Below are positions 18,371 to 28,791 of a stretch of DNA of 64,000 bases, piece after piece (within the stretch, counting starts at the first letter, position 1; each line of letters begins with the position of its first letter). Below the pieces are notes generated by a model that had not been told where the DNA came from, did not search any database, and saw only the letters and a program-made list of their open reading frames with translations. A program made the translations under genes and the position numbers. The DNA is from Limnohabitans sp. Jir72 (GTDB lineage Bacteria; Pseudomonadota; Gammaproteobacteria; Burkholderiales; Burkholderiaceae_C), in NCBI RefSeq assembly GCF_003063575.1, contig NZ_NESC01000009.1, positions 107,776 through 171,775 of the forward strand, given 5' to 3'.

Positions 18371-19329
18371 GCACTTCAAAATTCGGAAAAGTGGCGGTGT
18401 TGATGGGCGGACGCTCCGCAGAGCGAGACGTCTCTCTGATGTCGGGTCAAGGCGTTCTGAAGGCATTGCAGTCCTCGGGGGTGGATGCGCATGCGTTTGA
18501 CCCGGCCGAGCGGGAACTGAGTGAGCTCAAGCGCGAGGGCTTTGACCTGTGCTTCATCGCCTTGCATGGCCGCTACGGCGAAGACGGTACCGTGCAAGGT
18601 GCGCTGGAATTGTTGGGCATTCCCTACACCGGCTCTGGCGTGATGGCTTCCAGCATCGCGATGGACAAGACCATGACCAAGCGTGTCTGGCTGGCCGAAG
18701 GCCTGCCCACGCCGCGTTATGAACTGGTGCGCCGAGAACAACTGGCCAGCGTGTCGGCTGACCAGCTGATCGCCGCCTTGGGCTTGCCCATGATCGTCAA
18801 GCCTGCACGCGAAGGTTCTTCGATCGGCGTGACCAAAGTCACTTGCGCCGACGAGCTGCCCGCCGCATTGGCCCAGGCCGCGCAATGCGATGCCGACATC
18901 TTGTGCGAGCAATGCATTGTGGGTGACGAAGTGACTTGTCCCGTCTTGGGCGCAGGCGATACCGCCCAGGCCTTGCCGGTGATCCGCATCGTGGCGCCGC
19001 AAGGCAATTACGATTACCAGAACAAATACTTCACCGACGACACCCAATACTTGGTGCCCAGCGGTTTGGCTGCCGCCGAAGAAGCGGCCATCGTGGCGTT
19101 GGTGGTCAAGGCTTACCAAGTGCTCGGTTGCCGGGGCTGGGGCCGCATCGACGTGATGATCGATGGTCAGACGCGCCAGCCTTATCTGCTCGAAATCAAC
19201 ACTTCGCCTGGCATGACCGGCCACTCGCTGGTGCCCATGTCTGCACGTGCCGCAGGCATCAGCTACGAAGCTTTGTGTGCACAGTTGCTCGCTGCGGCCA
19301 GCTTGGACCATCAGGAGGTGCGTGGGTGA
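18367..19329 (+). CDS. ddlB: D-alanine:D-alanine ligase DdlB
   Basis: A 320-residue ATP-grasp ligase that makes the D-Ala-D-Ala dipeptide used by Mur[21 protein letters not shown] opens the protein. [49 protein letters not shown] and [18 protein letters not shown] are the family's substrate, ATP and metal motifs. ATG 18367 overlaps the murC stop and fits the family start. The stop overlaps the GTG of ftsQ. Confidence 0.96.
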   Translation: MSTSKFGKVAVLMGGRSAERDVSLMSGQGVLKALQSSGVDAHAFDPAERELSELKREGFDLCFIALHGRYGEDGTVQGALELLGIPYTGSGVMASSIAMDKTMTKRVWLAEGLPTPRYELVRREQLASVSADQLIAALGLPMIVKPAREGSSIGVTKVTCADELPAALAQAAQCDADILCEQCIVGDEVTCPVLGAGDTAQALPVIRIVAPQGNYDYQNKYFTDDTQYLVPSGLAAAEEAAIVALVVKAYQVLGCRGWGRIDVMIDGQTRQPYLLEINTSPGMTGHSLVPMSARAAGISYEALCAQLLAAASLDHQEVRG

Positions 19330-20114
19330 AAAAAGCCATGCCTTTGCCGATGGACGTCCGGCTCATGTACTTCACCGCCAACTTGTTGGTGGTGGGGGTC
19401 GTGTTGCTGGCGCTCGGCAATGGGGTTCGATGGGTTTTTGCTCATCCAGTGTTTTCAATCGAGTCCATCAGCGTGCACGGGGAGGTCAGTCGCAACAACG
19501 CGGTGACATTCAAGGCCAATGTCATGCCCAAACTTTCGGGTAATTTCTTCACCTTGGATTTGGATGCTGCGCGCCAAGCCTTTGAAGCTGTGCCCTGGGT
19601 GCGCTCTGCCGTTGTTCGGCGCGACTACCCCAATCATTTGCATGTTGTTTTGCAGGAGCATCGACCTGTCGCGTTGTGGGGCCAAGAGGAGGCCACAACG
19701 ATGGTCAACCAACAAGGCCAGGTGTTCGAGGCCAATTTGGATGAGGCCGATGTAGAGGACTTGCCTCGCATGAAAGGCCCAGATGGACTTTCCCGGGAGG
19801 TGCTGCAAATGTACCAATACCTTCGCCCCATCTATGTGGCGATGGACATGGACATCGATGAATTGGAGTTGACACCGCGGGGCAGCTGGCGCCTCTTGAC
19901 GAAGGCGGGGGCATGGATGGAACTGGGGCGTGGAAATGAGGCGGAGGTTGGTGCAGCTCTAAAGGTTTTTTTCAAGACACTCTCACAGGTCACGGGCCGA
20001 TACGGCAGGACTTCCACGTCTTTGATCGGTGCGGATTTGCGCCACAAGGATGGTTATGCCTTGCGTTTGCAAGGTGTGAACACGGTGGAAGCAGATGGCA
20101 ACAAAAGACCTTGA
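19326..20114 (+). CDS. ftsQ: Cell division protein FtsQ
   Basis: A 262-residue bitopic protein. A cytoplasmic stub precedes one membrane helix ([20 protein letters not shown]). The periplasmic POTRA domain follows ([16 protein letters not shown], then [22 protein letters not shown] and [20 protein letters not shown]), then the FtsQ beta domain. It scaffolds FtsL/FtsB at the divisome. The GTG at 19326 overlaps the ddlB stop; ATG 19338 is the alternative. Confidence 0.92.
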   Translation: MKKAMPLPMDVRLMYFTANLLVVGVVLLALGNGVRWVFAHPVFSIESISVHGEVSRNNAVTFKANVMPKLSGNFFTLDLDAARQAFEAVPWVRSAVVRRDYPNHLHVVLQEHRPVALWGQEEATTMVNQQGQVFEANLDEADVEDLPRMKGPDGLSREVLQMYQYLRPIYVAMDMDIDELELTPRGSWRLLTKAGAWMELGRGNEAEVGAALKVFFKTLSQVTGRYGRTSTSLIGADLRHKDGYALRLQGVNTVEADGNKRP

Positions 20115-20151
20115 GTGATCAAGCAGAAATACAACGGAAACGGTGAGTCAT

Positions 20152-21381
20152 ATGGCAAAAGAGTACAAAGATCTGGTGGTGGGTTTGGACATTGGCACCT
20201 CCAAAGTCATGGCGGTGGTGGCCGAGGTCTTGCCCGATGGGCAGCTCAAGATTGCAGGTTTGGGTATTGCGCCGGGCAATGGCCTCAAGCGCGGCGTGGT
20301 GGTCAACATCGACGCCACCGTGCAAAGCATCCAGCAGGCTTTGAAAGAAGCCGAGTTGATGGCCGATTGCAAGATCACCCGCGTGAACGTGGGCATCACT
20401 GGCAGCCACATCCGCGGCATCAACTCCAGCGGCATGGTGGCCATCAAGGACAAGGAAGTCACGCCGGCCGATGTGGCCCGTGTGATGGAAACTGCCCGTG
20501 CCATCAACATCTCCACCGACCAGCGTTTGCTGCTGGTGGCACCCCAAGAATTTGTCATCGACAGCCAAGAAGTCAAAGAGCCGATTGGCATGAGCGGCAT
20601 GCGCCTGGAAGCCAAGGTGCACATCGTGACCGGTGCGCAAAGCGCGGCGGAAAACATCATCAAGTGCGTGCGCCGCTGTGGCCTTGAAGTCGACCAGTTG
20701 CTGCTGAACCCCCAGTCGTCCAGCCTGGCCGTGCTGTCCGAAGACGAACGAGAACTGGGCGTGGTCTGTGTGGACATCGGCGCAGGCACCACCGATGTGG
20801 CGATCTTTGCCAACGGCTCGATCCGCCACACCGCCGTGATCCCCATTGCCGGTGACCTGATCACCAGCGACATTGCCATGGCTTTGCGTACCCCCACCAA
20901 GGACGCGGAAGACATCAAGGTTGAAAGCGGTTACGCCAAGCAATTGCTGGCCGATCCCGATGCGCAGGTCGAGGTGCCTGGCTTGGGTGACCGTGGCCCC
21001 CGCATGCTGAGCAAGCAAGCGCTGGCCGGCGTCATCGAGCCCCGCATCGAAGAAATTTTCTCGCTGGTGCACCAGGTCATCCGCGAGTCGGGCTATGAAG
21101 AAGTACTGTCCTCGGGCATTGTGCTCACCGGCGGCAGTGCGGTCATGCCCGGCATGATCGAGTTGGGTGAAGACATTTTCCTCAAGCCCGTTCGTCGTGG
21201 CTTGCCCAAATACGCAGGCGGTCTGGCCGACATGGTCAGCCAGCCGCGTGCCGCCACTGTGATGGGGCTGCTCGAAGAGGCCCGCATGGCGCGTCTGCGC
21301 GGCTTCAAGGTCACGCAAAAGAAGAGCTCCGTCAACAACGCTTTTGGCCGCTTCAAAGACTTCATTGTGGGGAACTTCTGA
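20152..21381 (+). CDS. ftsA: Cell division protein FtsA
   Basis: A 409-residue actin-fold ATPase that tethers FtsZ filaments to the membrane by binding the FtsZ C-terminal peptide. It shows DLVVGLDIGTSKVMAVVAEV (phosphate 1), VCVDIGAGTTDVAIF (phosphate 2), GIVLTGGSAVMPG (adenosine) and a C-terminal amphipathic segment (FGRFKDFIVGNF). ATG 20152 matches family starts; GTG 20143 is in frame but less likely. FtsA is the partner most relevant to the FtsZ-like tail in the VIT/VWA protein at 57398-59848. Confidence 0.95.
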   Translation: MAKEYKDLVVGLDIGTSKVMAVVAEVLPDGQLKIAGLGIAPGNGLKRGVVVNIDATVQSIQQALKEAELMADCKITRVNVGITGSHIRGINSSGMVAIKDKEVTPADVARVMETARAINISTDQRLLLVAPQEFVIDSQEVKEPIGMSGMRLEAKVHIVTGAQSAAENIIKCVRRCGLEVDQLLLNPQSSSLAVLSEDERELGVVCVDIGAGTTDVAIFANGSIRHTAVIPIAGDLITSDIAMALRTPTKDAEDIKVESGYAKQLLADPDAQVEVPGLGDRGPRMLSKQALAGVIEPRIEEIFSLVHQVIRESGYEEVLSSGIVLTGGSAVMPGMIELGEDIFLKPVRRGLPKYAGGLADMVSQPRAATVMGLLEEARMARLRGFKVTQKKSSVNNAFGRFKDFIVGNF

Positions 21382-21517
21382 TGAACTGGAAAAAACTTTT
21401 CCTGGCCCGAGGCGGCCCCCCTGTGTCGAGGCCTTGTCGATGTTGACAAACCTTGAACCCGTTTCCCAAAAACAAGATCCACAAAATTCAGGCAAAGCAC
21501 ATATTTAGGAGAGCACC

Positions 21518-22729
21518 ATGTCCATTGAAATGATCCAAACCGAAGAATTCAACCAAGGCACCCAGATCAAAGTGATCGGTGTCGGCGGCGGCGGCGGCAA
21601 CGCAGTCGAGCACATGATTGAGCGCCACGTCCAAGGCGTTGAGTTCATCTGCGCCAACACCGATGCACAGGCGCTGGCTCGCAGCGCCGCGCACCGTTTC
21701 ATCCAGCTGGGTCAAACCGGCCTGGGCGCTGGCAGCAAGCCTGAAAAAGGCCGCGAAGCAGCCGAGAGTGCAGAAGCCGACATCCGCGCCGCCATTGAAG
21801 GCGCTCACATGTTGTTCATCACTGCCGGCATGGGCGGCGGCACCGGCACTGGCGCTGCGCCCGTGATCGCGCGCATTGCCAAGGAAATGGGTATCCTCAC
21901 TGTGGGTGTGGTGACCAAGCCTTTCGAATTCGAAGGTGGTCGCCGCATGTCCAATGCCGACCTCGGCATGCAAGAACTCGAAGCCAACGTAGACTCTTTG
22001 ATCGTGGTCTTGAACGAAAAACTGCTGGAATTGCCCGGCGGTGATGACATGACACAAGACGAGGCCTTTGCCCATGCCAACGACGTGTTGAAAAACGCGG
22101 TCGGCGGTATCGCCGAGATCATCAACGTACCTGGCCACGTGAACGTCGACTTCGAAGACGTGCGCACCGTGATGGGTGAGCCAGGCAAAGCCATGATGGG
22201 CACGGCCGCCGCCAGCGGCCCTGACCGCGCCCGCATCGCTGCCGAGCAAGCCGTGGCTTGCCCCTTGCTTGAAGGTGTGGACTTGTCGGGTGCCAAAGGT
22301 GTGCTGGTGTTGATCAGTGCCGCCAAAGGCTCCTTGAAATTGTCAGAGTCCAAGCAGGCGATGAACACCATCCGTGCTTACGCATCGGAAAATGCCCACG
22401 TGATCTACGGCACGGCTTACGACGAAAGCTTGGGCGACGAGATCCGCGTGACCGTGGTGGCCACAGGCCTGTCCAAGCAAGGCGCACGCCGCACAGCCCC
22501 TCCTTTGCAGGTGCTGCGTACCGGTACAGACAACGCGCCCTTCATCATGGGGGGTCAAGATGCCGTGGCACCCACTTTGAACATGGCTGCACCTTCTGCC
22601 ACCGGCGTGAATGTTCCCGCTTACTGGCGCAGCAACCGTACCCACGCGGCCACACGTGTAGACGGTATGTCGGCTGCAGGCATGGACGACATCGAGATCC
22701 CTGCTTTCTTGCGCAAGCAAGCCGACTGA
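21518..22729 (+). CDS. ftsZ: Cell division GTPase FtsZ
   Basis: The 403-residue tubulin homologue that forms the Z ring. Motifs are IKVIGVGGGGGNAVEHM, the tubulin signature GMGGGTGTGAAPVIA, NADLGMQELE and the T7 loop region VNVDFEDVRTVM. A short linker ends in the conserved C-terminal peptide GMDDIEIPAFLRKQAD, the docking site for FtsA, ZapD, MinC and ClpX in studied species. AGGAGAG lies 4 bases before ATG 21518. The 136-base gap after ftsA contains TTGACA at 21443 but no convincing matching -10. A strong terminator follows. Confidence 0.97.
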   Translation: MSIEMIQTEEFNQGTQIKVIGVGGGGGNAVEHMIERHVQGVEFICANTDAQALARSAAHRFIQLGQTGLGAGSKPEKGREAAESAEADIRAAIEGAHMLFITAGMGGGTGTGAAPVIARIAKEMGILTVGVVTKPFEFEGGRRMSNADLGMQELEANVDSLIVVLNEKLLELPGGDDMTQDEAFAHANDVLKNAVGGIAEIINVPGHVNVDFEDVRTVMGEPGKAMMGTAAASGPDRARIAAEQAVACPLLEGVDLSGAKGVLVLISAAKGSLKLSESKQAMNTIRAYASENAHVIYGTAYDESLGDEIRVTVVATGLSKQGARRTAPPLQVLRTGTDNAPFIMGGQDAVAPTLNMAAPSATGVNVPAYWRSNRTHAATRVDGMSAAGMDDIEIPAFLRKQAD

Positions 22730-22762
22730 TCTTGAACTGCTGAATCATTTCTGGTGCTTTGG

Positions 22763-22797
22763 AGGCCGGACGGGCGTTTGCCTGTCCGGCCTTTTTT
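22763..22797 (+). terminator. Intrinsic terminator after ftsZ
   Basis: AGGCCGGACGGGC pairs with GCCTGTCCGGCCT (one G-U pair) around GTTT, followed by TTTTT. It lies 33 bases after the ftsZ stop and marks the end of the dcw transcript, leaving lpxC to its own promoter. Confidence 0.9.
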
Positions 22798-22886
22798 GCT
22801 TCCTGTCTGCCTGCCGAGTGTCGATGCTGTCCAAGCGGCATGTCCTCGTCGGCGCAAGCCAATGTTTGCGCCCTTAAAATGCGCAA

Positions 22887-23810
22887 ATGCTTGCACAACG
22901 CACCCTCAAAACCTTGACCAAAGCCGTTGGCGTTGGCCTGCACAGCGGCCAGCGTGTCGAATTGACCCTGCGCCCGGCAGCACCGGACACCGGCATTGTG
23001 TTTCGGCGTGTCGATTTGCCCGAGCCGGTGGACATTCCGGTCAAAGCAGAATCGGTGACCGACACCCGGCTGGCCTCGACCATTTCGGTGGGCCAGGCCA
23101 AAGTGCACACGGTCGAACACTTGATGTCCGCTTGTGCCGGTCTGGGGATCGACAACCTCTATGTCGACATCACCGCCGAAGAAGTTCCCATCCTTGACGG
23201 CTCTGCCTCTTCATTTGTCTACTTGCTGCAAAGCGCGGGCGTGATCGAGCAAAAAGCCCCCAAGCGTTTCATCCGCGTGCTCAAACCCGTGCAAGTGCGT
23301 GAAGGCGAAGGTCAGAACATCAAGTGGGCGCGCCTGGACCCTTATCACGGTTACAAGCTCAGTTTTGAAATCGAGTTTCACCATCCCGCTGTGGATTCCA
23401 CCGGCCAACAGGTGGTGTTTGACATGTCCGAGGGCGTTTACGCCCGTGACATTGCCCGTGCGCGCACCTTTGGTTTCACCAAAGACGTCGAGATGATGCG
23501 TGCCAACGGCCTGGCTTTGGGCGGCGGTCTGGACAACGCCATCGTGATGGACGATTACAAAGTGCTCAATGCCGATGGCCTGCGTTACGACGACGAATTT
23601 GTGAAGCACAAGATCTTGGACGCCATGGGTGACCTGTACATCGTGGGTCATCCCTTGCTTGCGGCCTACAGCGCCTTCCGCTCGGGTCACGCCATGAACA
23701 ACCAGTTGCTGCGCGCCTTGCTGGCGCAACCCGATGCCTATGACATCGTGACGTTTGACAGCGCCAGTCAGGCCCCACGGGGCTTTGCGGCTTTGCAGCC
23801 CGCCTGGTGA
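22887..23810 (+). CDS. lpxC: UDP-3-O-acyl-N-acetylglucosamine deacetylase LpxC
   Basis: A 307-residue zinc deacetylase for the committed step of lipid A synthesis. Family motifs are [38 protein letters not shown] with a zinc His, [26 protein letters not shown] (zinc His and Asp) and [22 protein letters not shown]. It follows the ftsZ terminator. No Shine-Dalgarno is visible; TAAAAT at 22875-22880 ends 6 bases before the ATG, suggesting a leaderless mRNA. Confidence 0.95.
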   Translation: MLAQRTLKTLTKAVGVGLHSGQRVELTLRPAAPDTGIVFRRVDLPEPVDIPVKAESVTDTRLASTISVGQAKVHTVEHLMSACAGLGIDNLYVDITAEEVPILDGSASSFVYLLQSAGVIEQKAPKRFIRVLKPVQVREGEGQNIKWARLDPYHGYKLSFEIEFHHPAVDSTGQQVVFDMSEGVYARDIARARTFGFTKDVEMMRANGLALGGGLDNAIVMDDYKVLNADGLRYDDEFVKHKILDAMGDLYIVGHPLLAAYSAFRSGHAMNNQLLRALLAQPDAYDIVTFDSASQAPRGFAALQPAW

Positions 23811-23832
23811 TGTTCTGCGCGCCAGGCTTGGC

Positions 23833-24423
23833 ATGAGCGACAAAACCACGCACCTGCTCTACTTGCACGGGTTTCGGTCTTCGCCGCAATCCGTCAAGGC
23901 CCGCAAGATGGCCGCGTGGATCGCGCAGGCATTCCCCCATGTGCACTGGTGGTGTCCCCAGTTGCCCGCTTCTCCTCGCCAAGCGATCGAAGAGGTTTTG
24001 GCGGGTGTGGCCGATTGGCCAAGCAGCCGCATGGCTGTCGTGGGTTCATCGCTGGGTGGTTTTTATGCCAGCTGGCTGGCCCAGCACTTGACTTGCCCTG
24101 CGGTGTTGATCAATCCGGCGGTGCACCCTTCGCGGGATTTGGCCCAACACATCGGTGAGCAAGCGGCCTGGCACGACCCCAAACAAAGCATCTTCTTTGA
24201 TGCCGCCTATATTCAGGAGCTACAGGTGCTGGAATCGCAAGTCCCAAGCACAGCACCCCAGACGCTGGCCTTGATTGCCAAGGGGGACGAGGTCCTGGAT
24301 TGGCGCGAAATGCTGGCTCGGCATCAGGCCGGCCGTGTGCATCTGATCGAGGGCAGTGACCACGCGCTCAGCGATTTCGATCTTTACAAAGCTGAAATCC
24401 TCGAATTTCTTCGCCTGGCCTGA
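23833..24423 (+). CDS. YqiA-family alpha/beta-hydrolase (esterase)
   Basis: A 196-residue small alpha/beta-hydrolase of the UPF0227/YqiA type. LLYLHGFRSSPQSVKA provides the oxyanion region, VGSSLGGFYASWLA the nucleophile elbow (Gly-Ser-Ser-Leu-Gly), LIAKGDEVLDW the acid and EGSDHALSDF the catalytic His. Natural substrates are unknown. ATG 23833 is selected because the conserved sequence starts there. It sits 22 bases after lpxC and before the RNB nuclease gene. Confidence 0.82.
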   Translation: MSDKTTHLLYLHGFRSSPQSVKARKMAAWIAQAFPHVHWWCPQLPASPRQAIEEVLAGVADWPSSRMAVVGSSLGGFYASWLAQHLTCPAVLINPAVHPSRDLAQHIGEQAAWHDPKQSIFFDAAYIQELQVLESQVPSTAPQTLALIAKGDEVLDWREMLARHQAGRVHLIEGSDHALSDFDLYKAEILEFLRLA

Positions 24424-24467
24424 ACCTGCGGCCCCGGAACCGCGGGTCGGCATGGGAAAATCTGGAC

Positions 24468-26519
24468 ATGTACGTATTATTTGAAGAAGCCGGCAAATTC
24501 ATGGCCGGGCGAGTCATGTCCGAAGCCGAGGCTTCCGCGCAGGTCGAGCTGGACTCGGGCAAGCGGGTCAAAGTCAAGGCGGCGCAGATGTTGCTCAAGT
24601 TCGAGAAACCCGCTCCTGCAGCCTTGCTGAGCGAAGCCGCCGCCTTGGGGCAAACCATCGAGCTGGAGCTGGCCTACGAGTTTGCTTCGGATGCCGAGTT
24701 TGGCTTTGCCGATCTGGCCCAAGACTATTTCAGCAGCGCCGCCACCACGGTGCAGCAAGTCGCTGCCCTGATGCGCCTGCACGAGGCACCGCATTATTTC
24801 CGCCGCGCCGGCAAAGGCCGTTACCGCAAGGCCCCGGCCGAAATCGTGCAACAGGCCTTGGCCGCGATCGAAAAGAAAAAGCAAATCCAGGCGCAAATCG
24901 AAGCCTGGGCTGCGGACTTGGTAGCGGGCACTTGCCCTGCGCCTATCCGTGAGCAGCTTTACAAAATCCTGTTTCGCCCGGATAAGAACACGCCCGAATA
25001 CAAGGCGGTGGTCGAGGCCAGCAAGGGCAGCCAGATGGCGCCGCTGGATTTGCTGCAAAAGGCGGGCGCCATCGCCTCGGCCTGGGACTTTCATTGGCAG
25101 CGCTTTTTGTTTGACCTGTTCCCCAAAGGCACGGGTTTCCCGGCCTTGCAGGCACCGGCCATCACCGATGAGCTGCCCCTGTCGCCCGTACAGGCGTTCT
25201 CCATCGACGATTCGCACACCACCGAAATCGACGATGCCTTGTCCCTGCAAGGCTTGGGCAGCGGCACGGTCACGGTGGGCATCCACATTGCGGCGCCCGG
25301 TCTGGCCTTGATGCCGGGCAGTGCGATCGACCAGCTGGGCCGCTCGCGCTTGTCCACGGTTTACATGCCGGGCTACAAGATCACCATGTTGCCCGACAGC
25401 GTGGTGCAGGCCTATACCTTGATCGAAGGCCGTGCCTGCCCAGCGGTGTCCTTGTACGTGACGTTCAGCGAAGACACGCTGGAAGTGCAACACACCGAAA
25501 CCCGCCTGGAGCGCGTGAACATCTTGGCCAACCTGCGCCACGACCAGCTGGACCAGACGATCACCCGTGAGTGGTTGGAGGCTGATCAGGCCGACACCCC
25601 GGCTGACTTGCCGGTGGACCGCGCCACGCTGGCCTTTTTCTGGCGTCTGGCCCAAACCCTCAAGGCGCGCCGTGAAGTGGTGCGCGGCAAGCCCGAGAAC
25701 TTCAACCGCCCGGATTACAGCTTCAAGCTCGACCGCCCCAGCAACGATGCGCCGCCAACCGGCGAAGAGACTGTGTTGATCGGCGTGCGCCAACGCGGTG
25801 CACCGCTGGACCTGATGGTGGCCGAGGCCATGATTTTGGCCAACAGCACCTGGGGCCAGTGGCTGGCCAGTCTGGGCGTGCCCGGCATTTACCGCAGCCA
25901 AGCCAGCATGGCGCCGGGCGTCAAGGTGCGCATGGGCACCAAGGCCTTGCCGCACGCGGGCATTGGCGTGCCCAGCTACGCCTGGAGCACTTCGCCTCTG
26001 CGTCGCTACACCGACCTGATCAACCAGTGGCAGATCATCGCTTGCGCCAAGCATGGCGCGACGGCCGCCTTGGCAGCGCCTTTCAAGCCCAAAGATGCCG
26101 AGCTGTTCTCGATCATCAGTGGCTTTGATGCGGCCTACAGCGCCTACAGCAGCGTGCAGTCCAGCATGGAGCGCTATTGGACGCTGCGCCATGTGCAGCA
26201 GCAAGGCATCACCGAATTGGACGCGAGCTTGGTCAAGGAAATGGGCGGCGGCATCTGGCTGGTGCGGGCGGACAGTCTGCCGCTCATGTTCAGTGTGATG
26301 GGCGCGCAAGGCCTGACACGAGGTGCCCGTGTGCGCGTTCAGCTCGGCGAGATCGACCTGATGGCGCTGGATGTGAAGGGCACGGTCACGGCACATCTGG
26401 ATGCTGCGCAAGTGGCCGCCGATGAACCCGATGAAGCGGAAGACGACGAAGCCTTGAGCGCAGGTCCGTTGACGATCGCTGTCGATTTGAATGACAGCAC
26501 CCAAAGCGATGGTGCCTGA
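24468..26519 (+). CDS. RNB-domain exoribonuclease (RNase II/R-like)
   Basis: A 683-residue protein with the RNB catalytic core, expected to degrade RNA 3' to 5'. The active-site signature is FSIDDSHTTEIDDALSL (Asp cluster, about residues 244-260), with GIHIAAPGLALMPGSAID, RVNILANLRHDQL and YAWSTSPLRRYTDLINQWQ. The N-terminal 200 residues lack a clear cold-shock domain and resemble the shorter betaproteobacterial RNB proteins rather than E. coli RNase II, so no symbol is given. GAAAAT ends 6 bases before the ATG and no Shine-Dalgarno is visible. Confidence 0.85.
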   Translation: MYVLFEEAGKFMAGRVMSEAEASAQVELDSGKRVKVKAAQMLLKFEKPAPAALLSEAAALGQTIELELAYEFASDAEFGFADLAQDYFSSAATTVQQVAALMRLHEAPHYFRRAGKGRYRKAPAEIVQQALAAIEKKKQIQAQIEAWAADLVAGTCPAPIREQLYKILFRPDKNTPEYKAVVEASKGSQMAPLDLLQKAGAIASAWDFHWQRFLFDLFPKGTGFPALQAPAITDELPLSPVQAFSIDDSHTTEIDDALSLQGLGSGTVTVGIHIAAPGLALMPGSAIDQLGRSRLSTVYMPGYKITMLPDSVVQAYTLIEGRACPAVSLYVTFSEDTLEVQHTETRLERVNILANLRHDQLDQTITREWLEADQADTPADLPVDRATLAFFWRLAQTLKARREVVRGKPENFNRPDYSFKLDRPSNDAPPTGEETVLIGVRQRGAPLDLMVAEAMILANSTWGQWLASLGVPGIYRSQASMAPGVKVRMGTKALPHAGIGVPSYAWSTSPLRRYTDLINQWQIIACAKHGATAALAAPFKPKDAELFSIISGFDAAYSAYSSVQSSMERYWTLRHVQQQGITELDASLVKEMGGGIWLVRADSLPLMFSVMGAQGLTRGARVRVQLGEIDLMALDVKGTVTAHLDAAQVAADEPDEAEDDEALSAGPLTIAVDLNDSTQSDGA

Positions 26520-26553
26520 GGGCTGTGATGGATAAACTGCTGTCCGATGAAGT

Positions 26554-27420
26554 ATGAAAGCTCAAGCCTCTCACAGCACACTCTTTTGGGCCTTGGGCAT
26601 TTCCCTGGCACTGCATCTGGCCGTGTTGACGTGGCGTTTCGCTGCACCACAGTCATTCCATCGGGTTTTTGAAGACACGCCGCTGGAGGTGGTTCTGGTC
26701 AATGCCCGTAGCAACGAACGTCCGAAAGACGCGCAAGCCTTGGCTCAAGTGAGTTTGGCCGGTGGTGGAAATGTGACGGAAGTTCGCATGTCCAGCGCAC
26801 CACTGCCTGCTGATCATAGCCAGGAAATGGGCACAGACATCACCGAGGTGCAACGCCAGATTGAGGCTCTGAAAACTCAGCAGATGCGCTTGTTGACCCA
26901 GCTCAAAGCCGAGCTGGCCGATCTCTCGCAGGATGTCTCGGGGGATCAAAGTATGACGCCTGAGCGTCAGGCGCGAGAAGAGCGCAAGCAGCAATTGACC
27001 CGGCAGTTGGCTCAAATCGAACAGCGCGTGGATCAGACGCAAGGTGCCCCCCGAAAGCGGTATGTCAGCCCGGCGACAAAAGAGACGGTGTACGCGCTTT
27101 ACTACGATAAATTGCGCCGCACCATCGAGATGCAGGGAACCGTGAACTTCCCGCAAGCCCGAGGTGAAAAGCTGTACGGCAAACTCACCATGGTGATCAC
27201 TGTTAACAGCCAAGGGGAGTTGTTGCAAACCGAAGTGGCCAGCTCGTCGCGCAACCCCTTGCTGGACGAGCGGGCGGTGGCCATCGTGCGCAGCTCAGCG
27301 CCGTTTGATCCTTTTGGAACGAAAATGCGTCGTCAAGCTGACCAAATTGTGGTCGTGTCGCGTTTCATGTTTTCGCGAGATGACACCTTGTCTACACGCA
27401 TGCTGACACCAGACCAATGA
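26554..27420 (+). CDS. TonB-family energy transducer
   Basis: A 288-residue envelope protein. A membrane helix near the N-terminus (FWALGISLALHLAVLTW) is followed by a Gln/Arg-rich periplasmic coiled-coil region (residues 90-165). The C-terminal TonB domain runs from about 200 to 265 (GKLTMVITVNSQGELLQTEV, then PLLDERAVAIVRSSAPF). It would couple proton-motive force to outer-membrane transport or envelope assembly. The usual Pro-rich spacer is absent and no exbB/exbD lie beside it, so the partner is unknown. It follows the RNB gene by 34 bases. Confidence 0.8.
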   Translation: MKAQASHSTLFWALGISLALHLAVLTWRFAAPQSFHRVFEDTPLEVVLVNARSNERPKDAQALAQVSLAGGGNVTEVRMSSAPLPADHSQEMGTDITEVQRQIEALKTQQMRLLTQLKAELADLSQDVSGDQSMTPERQAREERKQQLTRQLAQIEQRVDQTQGAPRKRYVSPATKETVYALYYDKLRRTIEMQGTVNFPQARGEKLYGKLTMVITVNSQGELLQTEVASSSRNPLLDERAVAIVRSSAPFDPFGTKMRRQADQIVVVSRFMFSRDDTLSTRMLTPDQ

Positions 27421-27459
27421 GGCCGCTGGCATGATGCAAATCTTCGAGCAAGAAATCCC

Positions 27460-28194
27460 ATGAAGGCTTTGGTTCGTTGGTGTACTTTGCTTGCTTGTGC
27501 CGTGTTGTGTTTGCAGGTTTTTTTCCTGCTGCGCATCGCCAGTTTTTCATTGATCCCGCCCGAGTCCAGCAGCTTTGAGCGCTCTCAGATCTGGCAGGTG
27601 CTCACTCGGCAAGGGCGCTTGCCTTGGAGGCAAGAATGGGTGGATCAAAACCGGATGTCATCTTCGCTCAAGCGTGCTGTACTCGCCTCGGAAGACAGTG
27701 CATTCACGCAGCACCACGGCATATGGTGGGACTCGCTTGAAAAGGCCTGGGGCAAAAACGCAAAGGCCAAAGCGCAGGCTGAGCGCCGTGCGCAGCGCCT
27801 GGGCGATGCCAAACCCGTTGAGGCCAAGATCGTGGGGGGCTCGACCATCACGCAGCAATTGGCCAAAAACCTGTTTTTGTCGGGTGAGCGCACCTTGCTG
27901 CGCAAGGCCCAAGAGATGGTGTTGACCCTGGGTTTGGAGGTCTTTTTGTCCAAAAGTCGCATCCTCGAGATTTACCTCAACAGTGTGGAGTGGGGTGAGG
28001 GGGTGTTCGGCGCAGAGGCTGCTGCGCAGCATTACTTTCGCAAACCTGCATCGGCCTTGAGCGCTTGGGAAAGCGCACGCTTGGCGGTCATGCTGCCACG
28101 TCCACGGTATTTTGAACAACGCCCTCAGTCCCCGTATTTGGCCAGCCGTGCCGAAGTGATCGTGGGCCGCATGAACGATGTGGCGCTGCCATGA
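27460..28194 (+). CDS. mtgA: Monofunctional peptidoglycan glycosyltransferase MtgA
   Basis: A 244-residue GT51 glycosyltransferase that polymerises lipid II. One N-terminal membrane anchor ([17 protein letters not shown]) precedes the catalytic domain. Motifs are [22 protein letters not shown] (with the catalytic Glu), [52 protein letters not shown] and [14 protein letters not shown]. It overlaps ruvC by four bases. Confidence 0.93.
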   Translation: MKALVRWCTLLACAVLCLQVFFLLRIASFSLIPPESSSFERSQIWQVLTRQGRLPWRQEWVDQNRMSSSLKRAVLASEDSAFTQHHGIWWDSLEKAWGKNAKAKAQAERRAQRLGDAKPVEAKIVGGSTITQQLAKNLFLSGERTLLRKAQEMVLTLGLEVFLSKSRILEIYLNSVEWGEGVFGAEAAAQHYFRKPASALSAWESARLAVMLPRPRYFEQRPQSPYLASRAEVIVGRMNDVALP

Positions 28195-28757
28195 GCGCAC
28201 CTGCCACCGTGCGCATTTTGGGGATCGACCCCGGTTTACAGACCACGGGCTTTGGCGTGCTGGACATGACCGGCTCCCAGCTGCAATACGTGGCCAGTGG
28301 CGTGATCCAGACCACCAAGGAAGAAATGGGCAATTTGCCCGCACGCCTGAAAGTGATTTATGACGGCATCCGCGAGATCCACGAGCGCTACCGGCCCGAT
28401 GTGGCTTCGGTGGAAATCGTGTTCGTGAACGTCAATCCTCAGGCCACCTTGTTGTTGGGGCAAGCGCGTGGTTGCTGCGTCACAGCGCTGGTGTCTTGTG
28501 GCTTGCTGGTGTCGGAATACACCGCCTTGCAAATGAAGCAGTCCGTCACAGGCCATGGCCGGGCGGACAAATCGCAGGTGCAGGAGATGGTCAAGCGCTT
28601 GCTGCACTTGCCGGTGGTGCCCCGGCAGGACGCGGCCGATGCCTTGGGTTTGGCCATCACGCATGCGCACGCGAGCCCTTCTATGAACAAATTGGCCGCA
28701 CAAGGGGTGCTCAACCGCAAAACGCATGGCATGTTCCGCAGTGGCCGCAGCCATTGA
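28191..28757 (+). CDS. ruvC: Crossover junction endodeoxyribonuclease RuvC
   Basis: A 188-residue Holliday-junction resolvase. The acidic active site is recognisable in [17 protein letters not shown] (Asp), [21 protein letters not shown] (Glu) and [16 protein letters not shown] (two Asp). Length fits RuvC. The start overlaps the mtgA stop. ruvA and ruvB are not adjacent in this window. Confidence 0.95.
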   Translation: MSAPATVRILGIDPGLQTTGFGVLDMTGSQLQYVASGVIQTTKEEMGNLPARLKVIYDGIREIHERYRPDVASVEIVFVNVNPQATLLLGQARGCCVTALVSCGLLVSEYTALQMKQSVTGHGRADKSQVQEMVKRLLHLPVVPRQDAADALGLAITHAHASPSMNKLAAQGVLNRKTHGMFRSGRSH

Positions 28758-28791
28758 GCACACCCAAGCTTGATCAAAGGATAATCGCACC

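Noticed and set aside
21443..21471. TTGACA between ftsA and ftsZ as a dedicated ftsZ promoter
   Set aside because: The -35 match is perfect, but no acceptable -10 hexamer lies 16-18 bases downstream, so it is not listed as a promoter.
27421..27459. A missing aroE between tonB and mtgA
   Set aside because: Some relatives, as I recall, carry aroE near here. Its absence from a 39-base gap only shows that it lies elsewhere, and I cannot tell whether it was lost.
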